Below, piece after piece: positions 18,601 through 27,067 of a stretch of 55,772 bases of DNA. The notes below the pieces were generated by a model, which had not been told where the DNA came from, did no database searches, and saw nothing but the letters and a program-made list of their open reading frames with translations. Position numbers and translations under genes: made by a program. Every line of letters begins with the position of its first letter. Position 1 is the first letter of the stretch. Where the stretch lies: contig JALWEG010000004.1 of the NCBI GenBank assembly GCA_027014155.1, positions 1-55,772 of the forward strand. Reading direction: 5' to 3'. The DNA is from Aquificaceae bacterium. Lineage in GTDB: Bacteria; Aquificota; Aquificia; Aquificales; Aquificaceae.

Positions 18601-19120
18601 CTTAGCTGAGTATCCTCAAGCCAAAGAAGAGGAATACTTTGAGGAAGACCTGAAGAAGGTGGAGAGGCTGAAGGAGATAATATCAACCGTCCGTTCCCTG
18701 CGTTCCGACCTTCAGGTAGAACCCTCGGCCAAGCTCAGAGCCTTCTACAGAGTGCAGATTCCCGAGGATAGGGAAATCGTTGAAGAGTTCAGACACCACA
18801 TACTCAATCTTGCAAAGTTGGAGAGCTTTGAAGAGGTTCAAGAAAGACCCCGGCAGACCATAGCCACCTTCTCCGGAAAGCTGGAGCTGTTTATATCAAC
18901 CGAGGGACATATAGACGTTGAGAAGCTAAAGCAGAGCTTCTCCAAGCGCAGGGAAAAGCTCCTGAAGGAGCTGGAGAGAACCCAGAGAAAGCTGAGCAAC
19001 GAAAACTTTCTCAGTAAAGCACCCCCCCAAGTGGTAGAGAAGGAAAAGCGCATAAAGGAAGAGTTGGAAGAGGAGTTAAAAAAGATTGATTCTCTCCTGC
19101 AAATTCTTTCCTCTGAGTAA
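15602..19120 (+). CDS. valS: Valyl-tRNA synthetase (ValRS) with two large insertions
   Basis: Charges tRNA-Val. It has the class I catalytic signature ([14 protein letters not shown] near residue 43), the CP1 editing domain ([17 protein letters not shown]), the zinc-type [19 protein letters not shown] segment, [43 protein letters not shown] near residue 800, the anticodon-binding domain and a C-terminal coiled coil. At 1172 residues it is roughly 250 longer than a usual bacterial ValRS. The extra length sits in two places: about residues 400-555, between the editing region and [13 protein letters not shown], and about 85 extra residues between the two Cys pairs CRDC and CKTC (about 598-711). 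Reading frame and core motifs are intact, so it should be active. Confidence 0.93.
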   Translation: [1172 protein letters not shown]

Positions 19121-19136
19121 ATGATATATTATTTAC
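19117..19136. promoter_or_regulatory. Palindrome with TATATT before the diguanylate cyclase gene
   Basis: GTAAAT (19117-19122) and ATTTAC (19131-19136) form an inverted repeat around GATATATT, whose TATATT (19125-19130) could be a -10 box 21 bases before the ATG at 19152. It could be an operator overlapping a promoter, or chance in AT-rich DNA; the left arm includes the valS stop. Confidence 0.3.
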
Positions 19137-19151
19137 TACCCGGGGCGGAAC

Positions 19152-20144
19152 ATGAACATCACAGAACATTACAGAGAGAGGGTATTCTATGTATTCTCCG
19201 TCATAGGTATAGTATCCACCCTGGTGTTCGGTATACTCCTTTACATAATTCAAGGCAAGTACGGCTACGCCGTTTTTGAACTCCTGCTGGTCGTAGCGGC
19301 CTTCTTTAACGTCCTTTACTACAGGAAAACTAAAAATTACGACCTGGCCTCCAAGGTGGTTCTTTCGCTCATGGTGATAATACTGTCCTTCCTGATAACC
19401 ACCGGCGGCTACAGGGGCACGGGTATCATGTGGGTATATACCTACCCTTTGCTTACCTTCTTTTTGAGGGATAGAAAGGGAGCCTTTCTGTGGAACACCC
19501 TCTTGGGCTTGGCAGTCGTTTCCTTGATTTTACTGGAATTCTCGGGACATTTGGAGGTGTATTACGACGTGGACCAATTGAGGCAGGCCGCTGGGTCTTA
19601 TACGGCGGTGTTCTTGCTCACCTTTTTCTACAACAAGATTCTTGAAGAGGCACTGCACCGCCTGCACGAAAGGTCCATCGTGGACTCCTTAACGGGTCTC
19701 TACAACAGAGCCTTCTTTATAGAGAGCCTGAGTAAGCTGACCGAGAGGCTAAAGAGGGAAGCAATCTCTGCCCATTGCATAGTGTACCTGGATTTGGACA
19801 GGTTCAAAAGCGTAAACGATACCTACGGCCACGAGGTCGGGGATTTAGTTCTCCAGAAAGTAGCCAAAATAATAAGAGCCGGTTTCCGAAGGAGCGACAT
19901 AGTCAGCCGTATAGGCGGGGACGAGTTCATAGTGCTGGCGTACGACTCCAGAAGCGAGGACATAAAGAAGAAGGTGGACAAGGTGGTTATGAAGATAGAG
20001 GAGGCCTTCAAGGAGTACGGACTCTCCGCGAGCTACGGGATAGTGGACATACCGAAAGACTCCCTTGACGTTAAGGAGATTCTAAAGCTCGCCGACGAAA
20101 GAATGTATAAGATGAAGCTAAGTAAGAGAAAGAGTGCAAGCTAA
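19152..20144 (+). CDS. Membrane-bound diguanylate cyclase (GGDEF)
   Basis: Makes c-di-GMP from two GTP. The first about 170 residues contain roughly five or six hydrophobic helices (VFSVIGIVSTLVFGILLYII, VFELLLVVAAFFNVLYY, VVLSLMVIILSFLITTGGY, TLLGLAVVSLILLEFSG, AVFLLTFFYNKIL), a membrane sensor of MASE-like layout. The GGDEF domain begins DSLTGLYNRAFF and has the intact active site GGDEF near residue 255. No EAL domain is present. A GGGGCGG ribosome site precedes the start. obg follows after 2 bases, so a c-di-GMP enzyme and a ribosome-assembly GTPase share a transcript. Confidence 0.9.
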   Translation: MNITEHYRERVFYVFSVIGIVSTLVFGILLYIIQGKYGYAVFELLLVVAAFFNVLYYRKTKNYDLASKVVLSLMVIILSFLITTGGYRGTGIMWVYTYPLLTFFLRDRKGAFLWNTLLGLAVVSLILLEFSGHLEVYYDVDQLRQAAGSYTAVFLLTFFYNKILEEALHRLHERSIVDSLTGLYNRAFFIESLSKLTERLKREAISAHCIVYLDLDRFKSVNDTYGHEVGDLVLQKVAKIIRAGFRRSDIVSRIGGDEFIVLAYDSRSEDIKKKVDKVVMKIEEAFKEYGLSASYGIVDIPKDSLDVKEILKLADERMYKMKLSKRKSAS

Positions 20145-20146
20145 AA

Positions 20147-21154
20147 ATGTTCGTTGACAAGGTCAAGATATTCGTCAAAGGCGGAAAAGGCGGAAACGGA
20201 GCCGTAGCCTTTTTGAGGGAGAAGTACAGACCTAAGGGCGGTCCCGCGGGAGGGGACGGAGGCAAGGGAGGGGACGTGATTTTGGTAGCCACCGAGGACA
20301 AACACACGCTCCTTGATTTCAAGTATAAGAGGCACTTTAGAGCCGGACGGGGAGAGCACGGAAAGGGAAAGAATCAGAAGGGAAAGGACGGTGAGGACGT
20401 GGTTCTATACGTTCCCGTAGGAACCGTGGTAAGGGACGCCGAAAGCGGTGAAGTGTTGTGCGATTTGACAGAGGAAGGTCAAAGGTGCGTCGTGGCCAAA
20501 GGCGGAAAGGGAGGAAGGGGAAACGCTCACTTTGCAACACCTACCCATCAGGCTCCCAGATACGCAGAGGAAGGACAGGAGGGGGAAGAGAGGTGGATAG
20601 AGCTGGAATTGAAGCTGATAGCCGATGTGGGCATAATAGGTCTGCCAAATGCGGGCAAGTCAACCCTGCTTTCTAAGCTAACCAGGGCGCACCCTAAGAT
20701 AGGTGATTATCCCTTTACCACACTGCACCCCAACTTAGGGGTTATGGAGATAGACGAAGAGAGAAGGGTAGTCCTGGCGGACATACCCGGCCTTATAAAG
20801 GAGGCGCACAGGGGAGCGGGACTCGGCCACGAGTTTCTGAGGCACATAGAGAGAACGAAGCTCCTGCTGCACCTTATAGACGTATCGGCTCCCGACATTC
20901 AGGACCCTCTGGAGGCTTACAGGACTGTGAACGAGGAGCTGGGCAGCTACAACCCCTCTTTGCTTGATAAACCCCAGATAGTCGTAGCCAGCAAGATAGA
21001 CGCTCTCCAGGACAGGAGTGTGCTCAAGAGACTTGAGGACTTCTTTGAGAAAGAGGGCACAAGGTTTCTGGCGATATCTGCCATAACGGGTAAGGGTTTA
21101 AGTGAATTAAAGGAAGCCCTCTGGGAGGGCCTATCCGAGCTTAAGGCTAATTGA
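20147..21154 (+). CDS. obg: GTPase Obg/CgtA
   Basis: Essential GTPase involved in large-subunit ribosome assembly and stress responses. The glycine-rich Obg fold comes first (KVKIFVKGGKGGNGAVAFLREKY, GGKGGRGNAHFATPTHQAPRYAEEG). The G domain follows with G1 GLPNAGKST near residue 164, switch region DYPFTTLHPNLG, G3 DIPGLI and G4 ASKID. G4 has Ser in place of the usual Asn of NKxD. G5-like SAITGKGLSEL ends the protein. The length of 335 residues lacks the extra C-terminal tail of some Obg proteins. Its last 8 bases overlap the convergent gene at 21147. Confidence 0.95.
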   Translation: MFVDKVKIFVKGGKGGNGAVAFLREKYRPKGGPAGGDGGKGGDVILVATEDKHTLLDFKYKRHFRAGRGEHGKGKNQKGKDGEDVVLYVPVGTVVRDAESGEVLCDLTEEGQRCVVAKGGKGGRGNAHFATPTHQAPRYAEEGQEGEERWIELELKLIADVGIIGLPNAGKSTLLSKLTRAHPKIGDYPFTTLHPNLGVMEIDEERRVVLADIPGLIKEAHRGAGLGHEFLRHIERTKLLLHLIDVSAPDIQDPLEAYRTVNEELGSYNPSLLDKPQIVVASKIDALQDRSVLKRLEDFFEKEGTRFLAISAITGKGLSELKEALWEGLSELKAN

Positions 21155-21506
21155 GTTCTCTTAATTTTTCCTCAAGAGCCTTGGCCTCTTCAAGGAGCTT
21201 GGGACAGTAAAGGGTTTCCCCCTTAGAGGTATACTTGGCTCTCTTCCTCAGGAGGTTTATCTTCCTCTTTAGCCTCCTCCTCTCTATAGCCTTGAACCAC
21301 TCCGTAATCCTTTCGGCCGCTTTGAGCAGGTCTTTGCCTGCAGCTCTCAGCTCTCTCTTTAGCCTGCGCCTCTGCCTTTGGTCGGCGTGAAAGGAGAGCA
21401 GGGAGACTTCCTTTCCCTTACCCTCCTTGAGTATCTCTTCCATGACCTTCCTGAAAGAGCCCTGAAACTTCCTTTTCTCCTCTCCTATCCTTACCCAGAT
21501 CTCCAC
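21147..21506 (-). CDS. Small, very basic protein of unknown function
   Basis: A 119-residue protein that I do not recognise, extremely rich in Arg and Lys (RQRRRLKRELRAAGKDLL, RRRLKRKINLLRKRAKYTSKG), probably all-helical and able to bind nucleic acid. One Cys lies near the C-terminus (LYCPKLLEEAKALEEKL). It starts at a GTG with GGGAGG about 13 bases upstream. There is no signal peptide. It overlaps the obg stop by 8 bases and is preceded by a stretch that looks like the worn right end of a TnpB-type element. Its coding status is likely but not certain. Confidence 0.55.
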   Translation of the reverse strand: MEIWVRIGEEKRKFQGSFRKVMEEILKEGKGKEVSLLSFHADQRQRRRLKRELRAAGKDLLKAAERITEWFKAIERRRLKRKINLLRKRAKYTSKGETLYCPKLLEEAKALEEKLRELN

Positions 21507-21514
21507 CGCTGAGT

Positions 21515-21640
21515 CCTGCCTCCCGCACCTGCATCTTGCGGGGCTGGGGTATTTCTATCCCGCCTCTACCGAGGTGTCCATCTCCCCAGCTGGCGGCTTT
21601 TGGACACCCCTTAAGAGCTAAGGGTGCTCAGGCTCATAGG
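21515..21640 (-). mobile_element. Possible decayed IS605/TnpB right-end remnant upstream of thiG
   Basis: Read on the minus strand, this gap carries a short frame ending KPPAGEMDTSVEAG and a stop (TAG at 21557-21555), similar in style to TnpB C-termini. A few bases later there is a hairpin with stem 21522-21527/21537-21542 and a 9-base loop, then AGGCAGGACTC. A second inverted repeat (21573-21579/21602-21608) is also present. The layout matches the element end at 1-167, but the terminal motif is not clean and no transposase remains. This is a tentative call; it could instead be unrelated structured leader sequence. Confidence 0.3.
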
Positions 21641-21695
21641 GCCTGTAGAGGGTATTTAATTATAATTATAACTTTAACCAACTTGGAGGTCAGAA

Positions 21696-22499
21696 ATGGG
21701 CGATTGGGAAGAGCTTCTATCGGAGGACAGCTTTGAGATAGCGGGAAGAAGGTTCAAGTCAAGGCTCATAATAGGTTCGGGTAAGTTTAAGAGCTTTCAA
21801 GAAAACAAAGAGGTTCTTGAGGCTTCCGGCGCTCAGATAATAACGGTGGCCGTCAGGAGGGTAAACATCACAGACCCCAACAAAGAGAACCTGCTGGACT
21901 ACATAGACCCCAATAAGTACCTCATACTTCCCAACACCGCGGGTTGCTACACGGCCAAGGAGGCCATAGACACGGCTATGCTGGCGAGGGAGGCCACGGG
22001 AATAAACTGGATTAAGCTGGAGGTGATAGGGGACCAGAAGACCCTCTTGCCCGACATGGAGCAAACCTACGAAGCCGCGAAGGTTCTGGTGAAGGAAGGG
22101 TTTGTGGTATTGCCTTACATATTTGACGACCCCATATACGCCAAGAAGTTTGAAGAGGTCGGCTGTGCTGCAGTTATGCCCTTGGCGGCTCCCATAGGTT
22201 CGGGTTTGGGACTTCAGAACCCCTACAACATAATGTTCATAAAGGAAGCCGTATCCGTACCCGTGATAGTTGATGCCGGAATCGGAAGCGCTTCCGACAT
22301 ACCCCCCGTTATGGAACTCGGCGTTGATGGGATACTGACCAACACCGCCTTGGCAGAGGCGAAGGACCCCATAAAGATGGCGGTTGCCATGAAGTACGCC
22401 ACCTTGGCCGGCAGGCTGGCATATCTGGCCGGCAGAATGCCCAAGAGAACCTACGCGGTTCCCTCCTCACCCACCAAGGGAGTCCCCTTTAAATCATGA
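21696..22499 (+). CDS. thiG: Thiazole synthase ThiG
   Basis: Forms the thiazole phosphate of thiamine from deoxyxylulose phosphate, dehydroglycine and ThiS-thiocarboxylate. TIM-barrel landmarks are present: [33 protein letters not shown], the Schiff-base lysine in WIKLEVIGD near residue 106, [19 protein letters not shown] and [10 protein letters not shown]. The length of 267 residues is standard. It starts after a clear GGAGG (21685-21689). An AT-rich TATAAT/TATAAC run lies 25-30 bases upstream. I see no TPP riboswitch. thiS and thiH are not adjacent. The stop overlaps hemG by 4 bases. Confidence 0.96.
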   Translation: MGDWEELLSEDSFEIAGRRFKSRLIIGSGKFKSFQENKEVLEASGAQIITVAVRRVNITDPNKENLLDYIDPNKYLILPNTAGCYTAKEAIDTAMLAREATGINWIKLEVIGDQKTLLPDMEQTYEAAKVLVKEGFVVLPYIFDDPIYAKKFEEVGCAAVMPLAAPIGSGLGLQNPYNIMFIKEAVSVPVIVDAGIGSASDIPPVMELGVDGILTNTALAEAKDPIKMAVAMKYATLAGRLAYLAGRMPKRTYAVPSSPTKGVPFKS

Positions 22500-23809
22500 T
22501 AGATGCGGTAGTGGTGGGCTCGGGCATATCCGGGCTCTCCGTGGCAAGGTGGCTAAAGAAGAAGGGCATAGAGCCGGTCGTTTTTGAAAAGGAAGACAGG
22601 ATAGGCGGCAACATCTGGACCCAGAGCCGGGAGGGCTTTACCTACGAACTGGGACCCCAAACCCTGCTGGCGGACGGAGAGGTTAAGGATTTCTTTAAAA
22701 CCTTCGGTATCAAATACATAAAGGCTTCGCCTTCCGCCAAAAAGAGGTACGTGCTCAAGGGGGGACGTCTCTTGCCGGTTCCAACCGACCCCCTCAGCTT
22801 TATTAAGACTCCTTTGCTCTCCTTGGGCGCGAAGCTGCGAGTCCTGAGGGAGCCTTGGGTTGCACCGAGCATAAAGAGCGATGAGAGCGTTGCGGAGTTC
22901 GTTAAGAGGCGCTTCGGACAGGAGTTTCTTGATTACTTGGTGGCACCCTTCATATCCGGTGTGTACGCCGGAGACCCCGGCAGGCTTTCCGTCAGACATG
23001 CGGTCAGAAAGGTATACGCTTTGGAGGAGGAGTTCGGGAGCGTAATAAGGGGCGCCATAAAGAAGGGGGCGCTCTCCCCACCGGGAGAGATGGTTTCCTT
23101 TGAGGGAGGTCTATCCACACTAACGGAGGAGCTATCAAAGGGCTTGGAGATAAGGAAGGAGAACGTGGTTCTCAAGATAGTCCACAAGGACGGCATATTC
23201 CACTTGGACACGAGGGGCGGTAAGCTGCAGGCCAAGGCTGTGGTTATAGCTTCACCGGCCTACACCGCCTCTTATCTGCTCAAGAACATATCCTGGAGCG
23301 CCTCTAACGAGTTTGATTCCATAGATTACGTCCCCATGGTGGTGCTGAACCTCTACACCTCCGAGTCCGTTCCCGAGGGCTTTGGCTTTCTGGTTCCCCG
23401 AAAGGAGGGCAGGCGCATCTTGGGAGTTATCTTCGCTTCCAACATCTTCCCGGACAGAGCACCCCCGGGGAAGAACCTTCTTAGCGTGTACATAGGCGGC
23501 GCCACCGACAGGGAGGCCATAGAGCTGGAAGACGAAGAGCTGATAAGCATAGTGGAAAGGGAGCTTAAAGAGATTCTCTCCCTGAGCTCTCTGCAGGTTC
23601 TATCGGTCAAGAAGTGGAAGCGTGCTATACCCCAGTATAACCTCGGTTATGAAAGGTATCTTCGTCTGGCGGAGGAGATAGAGAGGGAGCACGAAGGCCT
23701 CTTCTTGACGGGCAACTACAGGTTCGGTGTATCCATGGCGGACTGCATAAGGGCTTCCAGAGAGGTGGCCGATAGAGTGGAGAGGTATCTGGAGCGTAGC
23801 TCGGCCTGA
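22496..23809 (+). CDS. hemG: Protoporphyrinogen oxidase (HemG/HemY family)
   Basis: FAD enzyme of haem synthesis of the oxygen-dependent (HemY) structural family. The N-terminal FAD motif is [34 protein letters not shown]. Later come YELGPQTLL, the [22 protein letters not shown]-type region, FEGGLSTL, and the C-terminal [28 protein letters not shown] that completes the FAD site. At 437 residues it is full length. Close amine-oxidase-family flavoproteins could be confused with it, but the length and the central motif favour this call. It overlaps thiG by 4 bases (ATGA). Confidence 0.87.
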   Translation: MIDAVVVGSGISGLSVARWLKKKGIEPVVFEKEDRIGGNIWTQSREGFTYELGPQTLLADGEVKDFFKTFGIKYIKASPSAKKRYVLKGGRLLPVPTDPLSFIKTPLLSLGAKLRVLREPWVAPSIKSDESVAEFVKRRFGQEFLDYLVAPFISGVYAGDPGRLSVRHAVRKVYALEEEFGSVIRGAIKKGALSPPGEMVSFEGGLSTLTEELSKGLEIRKENVVLKIVHKDGIFHLDTRGGKLQAKAVVIASPAYTASYLLKNISWSASNEFDSIDYVPMVVLNLYTSESVPEGFGFLVPRKEGRRILGVIFASNIFPDRAPPGKNLLSVYIGGATDREAIELEDEELISIVERELKEILSLSSLQVLSVKKWKRAIPQYNLGYERYLRLAEEIEREHEGLFLTGNYRFGVSMADCIRASREVADRVERYLERSSA

Positions 23810-23812
23810 GTA

Positions 23813-24964
23813 ATGGCAAGGAAGAGGAAGTTCAAAAAGCTCAGGATAAGGAAGAGGAGGGAGCAAAAGCTCATAGACGTGTATCAGAGAAAGCTCGTGG
23901 AGGCTCTCAGCGAGCTGAGGCTTCCCGTGCTGATGCTCCACTTTGCTCTTACCTTCGGGACCTTGGGCTACATGCTCCTGTCAGACGGGGACTTCATAAA
24001 CTCTTTCTACATGACGGTTATAACCATAGGAACCATAGGCTACGGGGAGATTGTTCAGGGGAGCGATACACCTATAGGCAGGATATTCACCTCCTTCCTC
24101 GCACTCAGCGGGATAGGAATCTTCACCACCAGCGTCACCATAGTGGTGAGGTTGATTTTTAAGGAAGATATAATTAACCTTTACAGAGCGATAAGGATGC
24201 TCAAGGAGATAGAGAACCTATCGGGACACTTCATAGTTTGCGGCTACAACGAAATCACCGCAAGGTTGGTCAAGCTTTTGAGGAAAAGAAAGATAGAGTT
24301 TGTGGTCATAGACGGTAGGAGTGAGGTGGCAACCAAGCTGCAGGAGGACAACGTAAAGTACTTTATCCTTGAGGAACCCTTCAAGCGCTCCATACTCCTG
24401 TCTGCCGGCATAATGAAGGCCAAGGGCATGATAATCAATCTTGAAGACGATGCGAGAAACATAGCGGTAATAGTCACGGCGAGACTCCTGAGACCCGAGA
24501 GGGAAAGCTTCCTCATATACTCCTTCGCACCCACGGAAGAGACGGCACAAAAACTTGAAGAGCTGGGAGCCAACAGAGCCATAGTTCCCGCAAGGCTTCT
24601 GGCGACCCGCATATCCGCCTACATATTCCACATAGGTTCTGCCTTCATATCGGACCTCTTTGATAGGATAGCCTTCGGAGAGGAGAGCGACATAGACATA
24701 CTTGAGCTGGGCGTGAGCGAGGCTTCACCTTTGGTGGGCAAGAGGTTAAAGGAGGTGGACTTTCGCAGGAAGCTGAGCGTGACGATAATAGCCATTCGCA
24801 AGTCGGACGGAGAGCTGGACATAAACATAACCGGAGACACCCAGATAGAGGGCGGTGATACGCTGATTCTCTTCGGCTCTCCCAAGAACCTCAGGAAGGC
24901 ACAGAAGATTCTGGAAGATTTTGAGAGAGCTGAGAGATTAATAGGAGGCAGAGTTGAAGTTTAA
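23813..24964 (+). CDS. Potassium channel with RCK (TrkA-N/TrkA-C) regulatory domain
   Basis: Inner-membrane K+ channel subunit of the two-helix type. A very basic N-terminus (MARKRKFKKLRIRKRREQK) is followed by helix 1 (VLMLHFALTFGTLGYMLL), the pore with the selectivity filter TIGTIGYGE (about residues 65-73), and helix 2 (FTSFLALSGIGIFTTSVTIVV). A cytosolic RCK domain follows with Rossmann start HFIVCGYNEITARL, and a TrkA-C domain closes the protein (SEASPLVGKRLKEVDFRRKLSVTIIAI to GGDTLILFGSP). Channels of this plan are tetramers gated by nucleotides or ions. It overlaps the next small membrane gene by 11 bases. Confidence 0.9.
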   Translation: MARKRKFKKLRIRKRREQKLIDVYQRKLVEALSELRLPVLMLHFALTFGTLGYMLLSDGDFINSFYMTVITIGTIGYGEIVQGSDTPIGRIFTSFLALSGIGIFTTSVTIVVRLIFKEDIINLYRAIRMLKEIENLSGHFIVCGYNEITARLVKLLRKRKIEFVVIDGRSEVATKLQEDNVKYFILEEPFKRSILLSAGIMKAKGMIINLEDDARNIAVIVTARLLRPERESFLIYSFAPTEETAQKLEELGANRAIVPARLLATRISAYIFHIGSAFISDLFDRIAFGEESDIDILELGVSEASPLVGKRLKEVDFRRKLSVTIIAIRKSDGELDINITGDTQIEGGDTLILFGSPKNLRKAQKILEDFERAERLIGGRVEV

Positions 24965-25298
24965 GAAGATATTTACCGACTTCTTCATACTCATGGCGCT
25001 TACCACCAACATCAGCTTCATAGTCACACCCAGCTCTTACGAGCTGGTTATAACCGTGGCGGCCAACTTAGCCGCCACCATACTGAAGATAGGCGAAGGT
25101 AGGATACTGTCCACCGAACTGATGGCCTCCAGCCTGGTTGCAGACTTGCACCTCGTTCCGGCGCTGTTTCTCTACTTCCTGGGAGATGTAGGCGAGGCAA
25201 CGAGCCTCGCCGTAGGTGCCTTGGCGGCCAACGTAATATCCGTATTTCTCTCCATCATAGAGACAATTCTCAGCGTCTTTACCGACGAGGAGGAGTGA
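24954..25298 (+). CDS. Small inner-membrane protein paired with the K+ channel
   Basis: A 114-residue hydrophobic protein starting at TTG (24954) after AGGAGG at 24943-24948. About three membrane helices are visible (ILMALTTNISFIVTPSSYELVI, LHLVPALFLYFLGDVG, AVGALAANVISVFLSIIETILSV), plus a short acidic tail (DEEE). It may belong to the DUF6394 group of small channel-adjacent proteins, but I am not sure of that. Translational overlap with the channel gene suggests a shared complex or co-regulation. It also overlaps the next gene by 4 bases. Confidence 0.75.
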   Translation: MKFKKIFTDFFILMALTTNISFIVTPSSYELVITVAANLAATILKIGEGRILSTELMASSLVADLHLVPALFLYFLGDVGEATSLAVGALAANVISVFLSIIETILSVFTDEEE

Positions 25299-25876
25299 AC
25301 GTGAGGCTCTTGATGATAGACAACTACGATTCCTTTACCTACAACTTGGTTCAGTACTTGGGCGAGCTGGGCTGTGAGGTGGTGGTAAAGAGGAACGACG
25401 AGATTAAGCTGGAAGATGTAAGGAAGATAAAACCCGAAGGCGTAGTGATATCACCGGGTCCCTGCACCCCGAGGGAGGCCGGTGTGTCGGTGGAGTTGGT
25501 TAAGGAGTTCTACAGAGAGCTTCCCATACTGGGAGTCTGTTTGGGACACCAATCCATAGGCGTTGCCTTCGGCGGCAGGATAGTTAAGGCCAAACGCCTG
25601 ATGCACGGCAAGAGTTCGGATATATTTCACACCGGCGAGGGAGTTTTTGAGGGACTTCCAAACCCCTTCAGCGCGGTCAGATATCACTCCTTGGTTATAG
25701 AAAGGGAAAGCCTACCCGATGTACTGAAACTGACCGCCTGGTCGGAGGACGGGGACATAATGGGCGTGCAGCACAGGGAGTATCCCGTTTTCGGGATTCA
25801 GTTCCACCCCGAGTCCGTCCTGTCCCAGTTTGGCAAGGAGGTTCTTAAGAACTTCCTGAGAGCTATAGGCCGATAA
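25295..25876 (+). CDS. pabA: Anthranilate/aminodeoxychorismate synthase glutamine amidotransferase (TrpG/PabA)
   Basis: Class I glutamine amidotransferase that supplies ammonia to TrpE or PabB. Motifs: MIDNYDSFTYNLVQYL at the N-terminus, VISPGPCTP, the catalytic nucleophile in GVCLGHQSIG (Cys near 81), the MHGK region, and the His-Glu of FGIQFHPESV near 170. The length of 193 residues is normal. It starts at GTG in a GTGA overlap with the preceding gene. No trpE or pabB lies nearby, so it may serve both pathways as in some bacteria, and the choice of symbol is uncertain. Confidence 0.88.
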   Translation: MNVRLLMIDNYDSFTYNLVQYLGELGCEVVVKRNDEIKLEDVRKIKPEGVVISPGPCTPREAGVSVELVKEFYRELPILGVCLGHQSIGVAFGGRIVKAKRLMHGKSSDIFHTGEGVFEGLPNPFSAVRYHSLVIERESLPDVLKLTAWSEDGDIMGVQHREYPVFGIQFHPESVLSQFGKEVLKNFLRAIGR

Positions 25877-25879
25877 CCG

Positions 25880-27067
25880 ATGACCGAAGCTCTCCTGCTC
25901 TTGGCCTTTCTCGTCTCCTTGGGAATCTTTCTTTGGTTTTCCCACAGAGGGAGCGTTCTGTGGGACGCCACCGTGACCCCCTTGGCCTCCATAATAGGCA
26001 GCGGCTTTTTGGTGGTGGCACCCCTTTTGCACCTGATAGGTGGAAGCTTGGCGATTCTTTACATGCTCGCTATACTCGCGCTGGCTTACGCCGTAGGACA
26101 TGCGTTGCGTTTTAACATAGAGCACGAGGAAGAGCTAATACAAAAGAAGTATCCTACCCTCGTCGGTGTAGAGAGGCTATCAAATCTTATTCTTTCCTTC
26201 GCCTACATAGTTTCGGTGGCCTTCTACCTCAGACTTCTGTCCTCCTTCCTGATGGCAGGCCTGTGGCAGAAAAACGAGCCTTTGGAGAAGGCGCTCACCA
26301 CCCTGGTGCTTGCCGGAATAGGTATATCGGGATACCTGGGAGGACTCAAGCGTTTGGAGTGGTTGGAGAAGTATTCTGTCTCCATCAAACTGGCGGTGAT
26401 AGCGGCTCTGCTGCTGGGCATATTCCTTCACGACGTAAAAAACCCCGGCTTCGTCTGGGAGAGCAAGCCCGTCTCCTTTGAAACCTTCAGATACTTGGGA
26501 GGGATACTGCTCATAGTCCAGGGATTTGAGACCTCCAAATACCTGCGCGGAGCTTACTCCAAGGAAGTTAGGGTGAGGAGCATGAGACTTGCGCAGTTGA
26601 TATCCTCTTTGATTTACGTAATCTTCATAGCTCTCGTCCTCCCCATTCTCAGCGGCACTGAACACGGAGTTGACGAGACGGAGATAATAGAGATTTCAAA
26701 GGTGGTATCCCATCTGCTACCTTACCTGCTACTTCTGGGAGCGGTTATGAGCCAGTTCAGTGCCTCGGTTGCCGATACGGTTGGCTCCGGGGGTCTGCTC
26801 CAGGTGGAAACGGGAGGACGCCTGTCCGCAAGGGTGGGATACCTCATAACGGCCGCCTTAGGGATAGCCCTCGTGTGGAGCGCAAACGTCTTTGAGATTA
26901 TAAGCTACGCCTCAAGGGCCTTTGCCCTTTACTACCTGTTGCAAACATCGGTAGCCTTGGGGATAGCTCTGAAGAGGGAGAAGCCAGTCGCACCTTTTTT
27001 CCTTCTCGTAGCGGCTATCCTTGCCTTCGTTGTCTTCCTCGGCAAACCCGTGGAGGGTAGCTCATGA
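25880..27067 (+). CDS. Polytopic membrane transporter, APC/LeuT-fold-like
   Basis: A 395-residue integral membrane protein with about ten to eleven hydrophobic helices. The first, broken helix region reads TVTPLASIIGSGFLVVAPLLH, like the unwound TM1 with a small-residue motif in amino-acid permeases. Other helices include LAILYMLAILALAYAVGHAL, LILSFAYIVSVAFYL, LAVIAALLLGIFL and AQLISSLIYVIFIALVLPIL. The GGILLIVQGFETSKYLRGAYSKEVR segment resembles the TM6 'GFE' region of APC carriers. No substrate can be read from the sequence. It ends in a TCATGA palindrome shared with the convergent stop at 27062. Confidence 0.65.
   Translation: MTEALLLLAFLVSLGIFLWFSHRGSVLWDATVTPLASIIGSGFLVVAPLLHLIGGSLAILYMLAILALAYAVGHALRFNIEHEEELIQKKYPTLVGVERLSNLILSFAYIVSVAFYLRLLSSFLMAGLWQKNEPLEKALTTLVLAGIGISGYLGGLKRLEWLEKYSVSIKLAVIAALLLGIFLHDVKNPGFVWESKPVSFETFRYLGGILLIVQGFETSKYLRGAYSKEVRVRSMRLAQLISSLIYVIFIALVLPILSGTEHGVDETEIIEISKVVSHLLPYLLLLGAVMSQFSASVADTVGSGGLLQVETGGRLSARVGYLITAALGIALVWSANVFEIISYASRAFALYYLLQTSVALGIALKREKPVAPFFLLVAAILAFVVFLGKPVEGSS

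Noticed and set aside
21507-21695. TPP riboswitch before thiG
   Set aside because: The conserved CTGAGA and the other core TPP motifs with the right order are not present; only generic hairpins are seen.
21536-21736. Small plus-strand open frame covering the thiG leader
   Set aside because: Composition looks like antisense or non-coding sequence, no ribosome site, and it overlaps the thiG start in another frame.
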